DNA of 7,270 bases from Campylobacteraceae bacterium (GTDB lineage: Bacteria; Campylobacterota; Campylobacteria; Campylobacterales; Sulfurovaceae): contig JALSQB010000208.1 in NCBI GenBank assembly GCA_026985655.1, forward strand, positions 1 to 7,270, in the 5' to 3' direction. Below the pieces are notes generated by a model. The model was not told where the DNA came from. It made no database searches and saw only the letters and a program-made list of their open reading frames with translations. A program made the position numbers and the translations under genes. Within the stretch, counting starts at the first letter, position 1; each line of letters starts with the position of its first letter. This document shows positions 5,310-7,270 of the stretch, piece by piece.

Positions 5310-5948
5310 TTATTTACCGACATAAGAAAAAAGTAAAGCCCTTTTTAAACGTGAAAAGACTTGCCATCTATCTTGTGGCTTAATGGCGAAACAACCATAA
5401 CTACGCCCTCCTCTGGCAACATAAGAAGCTGTATGTAAAATTATTTCTCTTTTTCGAGCATTTCTATTTTTCCATTCAAGTCCCTCTATGCCAAGATATT
5501 TGTATTTTTTTCGCCAAGTTGTCCCCTCTTTACTCCCTACTTTAAAAAATCCTGTGGGTGTTTTAAGTGACCCCTCTTTGTTACTCGCACGCCACACACG
5601 ACCCCCTTTTGCCCCAGACTTCAAGCCATGTGCTACTAAATGTTTTCTAACGCGTCCCGTATGTAGATTAATAATAAACAGACGTTTTTGTGATGCTAAT
5701 TTTGTATAATCAGCAATGGCAAGATAATCAGGAGACAGATGTTTACGATAACGGTTTTTTTCATAATAATGAAAAGTTTTCGCCAAAGCTTTAGTGCTTA
5801 TATTAGAAGTTCTTTTTACTTTTTGAAAGACATTATAGAGCTGAGAAGCAGTAACATAGTGACCTTTTTGATTGGTATGATAGGTTGCCCCATAACTATT
5901 TAAGCTAAAGAAGAGAAGCGATGTAGCTAAAATTTTTTTAGTATCCAT
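5310..5948 (-). CDS. Secreted murein L,D-transpeptidase-like protein (YkuD_2-type)
   Basis: Probable periplasmic enzyme acting on peptidoglycan stem peptides through a catalytic cysteine. Numbering is for the 212-residue form starting at 5948. A signal peptide MDTKKILATSLLFFSLNSYGA (1-21) is followed by a mature domain. Family-like blocks are visible: DYLAIADYTKLASQKRLFII (74-93), VAHGLKSG (105-112), the KTPTGFFKVG segment (129-138), YLGIEGLEWKNRNA (151-164), IILHTASYV (169-177) with the likely catalytic H172, and GRSYGCFAI (181-189) with the nucleophile C186. The start is the second ATG, because AAGGA lies 6 bases before it. The first ATG at 5966 has no ribosome binding site and would sit almost on the predicted transcription start. 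It is monocistronic, divergent from the symporter gene. The exact bond made or cut is not readable from sequence. Confidence 0.82.
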   Translation of the reverse strand: MDTKKILATSLLFFSLNSYGATYHTNQKGHYVTASQLYNVFQKVKRTSNISTKALAKTFHYYEKNRYRKHLSPDYLAIADYTKLASQKRLFIINLHTGRVRKHLVAHGLKSGAKGGRVWRASNKEGSLKTPTGFFKVGSKEGTTWRKKYKYLGIEGLEWKNRNARKREIILHTASYVARGGRSYGCFAIKPQDRWQVFSRLKRALLFSYVGK

Positions 5949-5974
5949 ATTTTTTCCTTGATTCATTAAAGTAT

Positions 5975-5980
5975 ATTATA
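5975..5980 (-). promoter_or_regulatory. Candidate -10 element for the L,D-transpeptidase gene
   Basis: A perfect TATAAT on the minus strand (5980-5975) lies 26 bases before the ATG at 5948. A transcript would start near 5968, leaving a leader of about 20 bases with AAGGA. The surrounding run of A and T makes chance matches likely, and no -35 is evident. Confidence 0.4.
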
Positions 5981-6046
5981 TTTTTTATATATTTTTAAGT
6001 TTTATAATTTTAGACTATCTTTGATTTATTATTGTTTAAATTGTGC

Positions 6047-6052
6047 TAAGAT
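6047..6052 (+). promoter_or_regulatory. Candidate extended -10 element for the symporter gene
   Basis: TAAGAT preceded by TG with one base between (TGCTAAGAT) has the form of an extended -10 promoter, which needs no -35 box. It lies 25 bases before the ATG of the symporter gene, and the TAAGGA ribosome binding site falls in the resulting leader. Confidence 0.45.
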
Positions 6053-6077
6053 TACGATTATTATCATAAGGAAAAAA

Positions 6078-7270
6078 ATGCACTATCTAAAATCACTCAA
6101 TGTACAAGTATTTTTAGGAATAATCTTAGGCGTAATCTTTGGCATAGCCCTACCTCAAATTGCTTTAGAGCAAAAACTTATAGGAGACATGTTTGTCGCT
6201 CTTTTAAAGATGCTTGTTGTCCCTTTGGTCTTTGCGTCTATCTACACGGCACTCACAGGACTAGGGTCTGTGGAAAAGCTTAAAAGTATTGGGCTAAAAA
6301 CCATTGGACTTTACCTTTTAACCACGGCACTATCTGTTTTTTTAGCCATTATCGTGATGAATATTTTTCCCATAGGTGAACCCATCTCTTCAGCAGGACT
6401 CGAATATGCAAAAGCCACAGAGATTAAACCCTTTTCATTTCATGACATGATTATGAGCTTTATCCCCTCTAATGTCTTTAATTCATTGGCTTCTGGCTAC
6501 ATGATGCAAGTGATTGTTTTTGCTATCTTTTTAGCTTTAGCCTCATTTAAACTTGAGGAGAAATATCAAACCGTACTTTTTGACCTTTTTACAGCCATTA
6601 ACGAAGCGATGTTCCACATTGCTAAATGGGTCATTAACCTTACGCCTATTGGTGTATTTTCTCTCATCTCATACATTATTGCTAAACAAGGAATAGAGGT
6701 AATTTTAGGTCTATGGCAATATGTATTAGTCGTCTTAGCCGTACTGATTATCCATGCGATTGTTACCTTACCTTTGGTCTTAGCATTCTTTGCGAAGATT
6801 AACCCTTACCACTATTTAAATGCTGTAAAAGAGTCAAGCATTATGGCATTTTCAACGGCATCATCGGCTGCAACTTTACCTGTAAGCTTACGTGTTGTGC
6901 AAGAAAAAGGAGGCGTGTCAAAAGATTCAGCAGGCTTTGTACTCCCCTTAGGTGCAACCGTTTCCATGGACGGAACAGCAGCCTACTTAACCATTGCTGT
7001 CCTCTACATTGCTAACCTAGCAGGTCTTGCCATGACTTTTGGAGACCAGATGCTTTTAGGTTTAACCGTTGTTGCCCTCTCTGTTGGGGTCGCAGCCCTT
7101 CCTTCAGCATCACTTGTCATGATGGTCGTTATTTTAAATCAAGTCGGATTACCTGTTGAGTACCTAGCCATCATCGTAGCTGTTGATCGAATTTTAGACA
7201 TGGCAAGAACCTCACTTAATGTCACTTCAGATTTAGTGGTTACGAAGATAGTAGATGTATTGAGTAAAAA
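6078..7270 (+). CDS. Dicarboxylate/amino acid:cation symporter (GltP/DctA family), C-terminus cut by window edge
   Basis: Inner-membrane Na+- or H+-coupled symporter of the glutamate/aspartate transporter family (DAACS), working as an elevator-type trimer. The frame is open for 397 codons to the window edge, lacking perhaps a few to some tens of residues. TAAGGA lies upstream of the ATG. Hallmarks in order are TM3 with YLLTTALSV (79-87), the serine-rich HP1 tip FSTASSAATLP (258-268), the TM7 motif SMDGT (296-300, NMDGT in most relatives), the HP2 tip ALPSAS (340-345), and TM8 VDRILDMARTSLNVTSD (369-385). In TM8, D370, D374, R377, T378, N381 and D385 match the GltPh residues D390 to D405. D374 (D394 in GltPh) binds the substrate amino group and is Ser in DctA, so aspartate/glutamate transport is more likely than C4-dicarboxylate transport. 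This substrate call is an inference from residues only. Confidence 0.9.
   Translation, partial: MHYLKSLNVQVFLGIILGVIFGIALPQIALEQKLIGDMFVALLKMLVVPLVFASIYTALTGLGSVEKLKSIGLKTIGLYLLTTALSVFLAIIVMNIFPIGEPISSAGLEYAKATEIKPFSFHDMIMSFIPSNVFNSLASGYMMQVIVFAIFLALASFKLEEKYQTVLFDLFTAINEAMFHIAKWVINLTPIGVFSLISYIIAKQGIEVILGLWQYVLVVLAVLIIHAIVTLPLVLAFFAKINPYHYLNAVKESSIMAFSTASSAATLPVSLRVVQEKGGVSKDSAGFVLPLGATVSMDGTAAYLTIAVLYIANLAGLAMTFGDQMLLGLTVVALSVGVAALPSASLVMMVVILNQVGLPVEYLAIIVAVDRILDMARTSLNVTSDLVVTKIVDVLSK

Noticed and set aside
5488..5709. Plus-strand open frame of 73 codons
   Set aside because: It is antisense to the conserved catalytic part of the L,D-transpeptidase-like gene and has no start signals.
5949..5966. 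Upstream ATG adding six residues to the L,D-transpeptidase-like protein
   Set aside because: There is no ribosome binding site before it and the predicted transcript starts almost on it, while AAGGA is ideally placed for the ATG at 5948.
6052..6066. Fur-box-like sequence upstream of the symporter gene
   Set aside because: ATTATCA matches one half of the 7-1-7 box, but the other half matches only about three of seven bases; A+T-rich sequence gives such matches by chance.

Overview
The window looks like a chromosomal segment from a free-living member of the Campylobacterota (Sulfurimonas/Arcobacter-like). This assignment is an inference from four things: the low G+C content, promoters that show a TATAAT-type -10 but mostly no clear -35, the L21/L27 sequences, and the NhaD plus oxidative-folding gene content. 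It cannot be fixed to a genus from the sequence alone. No rRNA, tRNA, CRISPR array, insertion sequence or prophage is visible. No gene-free stretch exceeds about 205 bases.

Left part (1-1446, minus strand). The 5' part of a NhaD-type Na+/H+ antiporter gene runs off the left edge. Upstream of it lies the ribosomal protein operon rplU-rpmA (L21, L27), closed by a clear hairpin terminator at 846-867. The gene 3' of rpmA is nhaD; the GTPase gene obg, which often follows rpmA, is not there.

Middle part (1651-5306, plus strand). Five co-directional genes follow a divergent promoter region. The first encodes a five-helix membrane protein that fuses a vitamin-K-epoxide-reductase (VKOR) domain to a glutaredoxin/thioredoxin-like domain, probably an enzyme that makes periplasmic disulfide bonds. 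After a weak terminator and a new promoter come four tightly packed genes. They encode a single-pass membrane protein resembling YfgM, a beta-propeller lipoprotein resembling BamB, a Xer-type tyrosine recombinase, and a small unrecognised protein. The YfgM-like/BamB-like order matches the yfgM-bamB pair of gammaproteobacteria and is the most interesting point of the window.

Right part (5310-7270). A secreted L,D-transpeptidase-like protein (minus strand) converges on the small unknown gene with only 3 bases between stop codons. It diverges from a dicarboxylate/amino acid:cation symporter gene that runs off the right edge. The symporter keeps the acidic-amino-acid binding residues of the GltPh family but has SMDGT in place of NMDGT.

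Overall this is mainly an envelope and transport neighbourhood: disulfide formation, possible outer-membrane protein assembly, peptidoglycan modification, and two cation-coupled transporters, next to a ribosomal protein operon and a recombinase. I see no clear new multi-gene defence or mobile system. The best candidate for something under-described is the YfgM/BamB-like pair and its neighbours.
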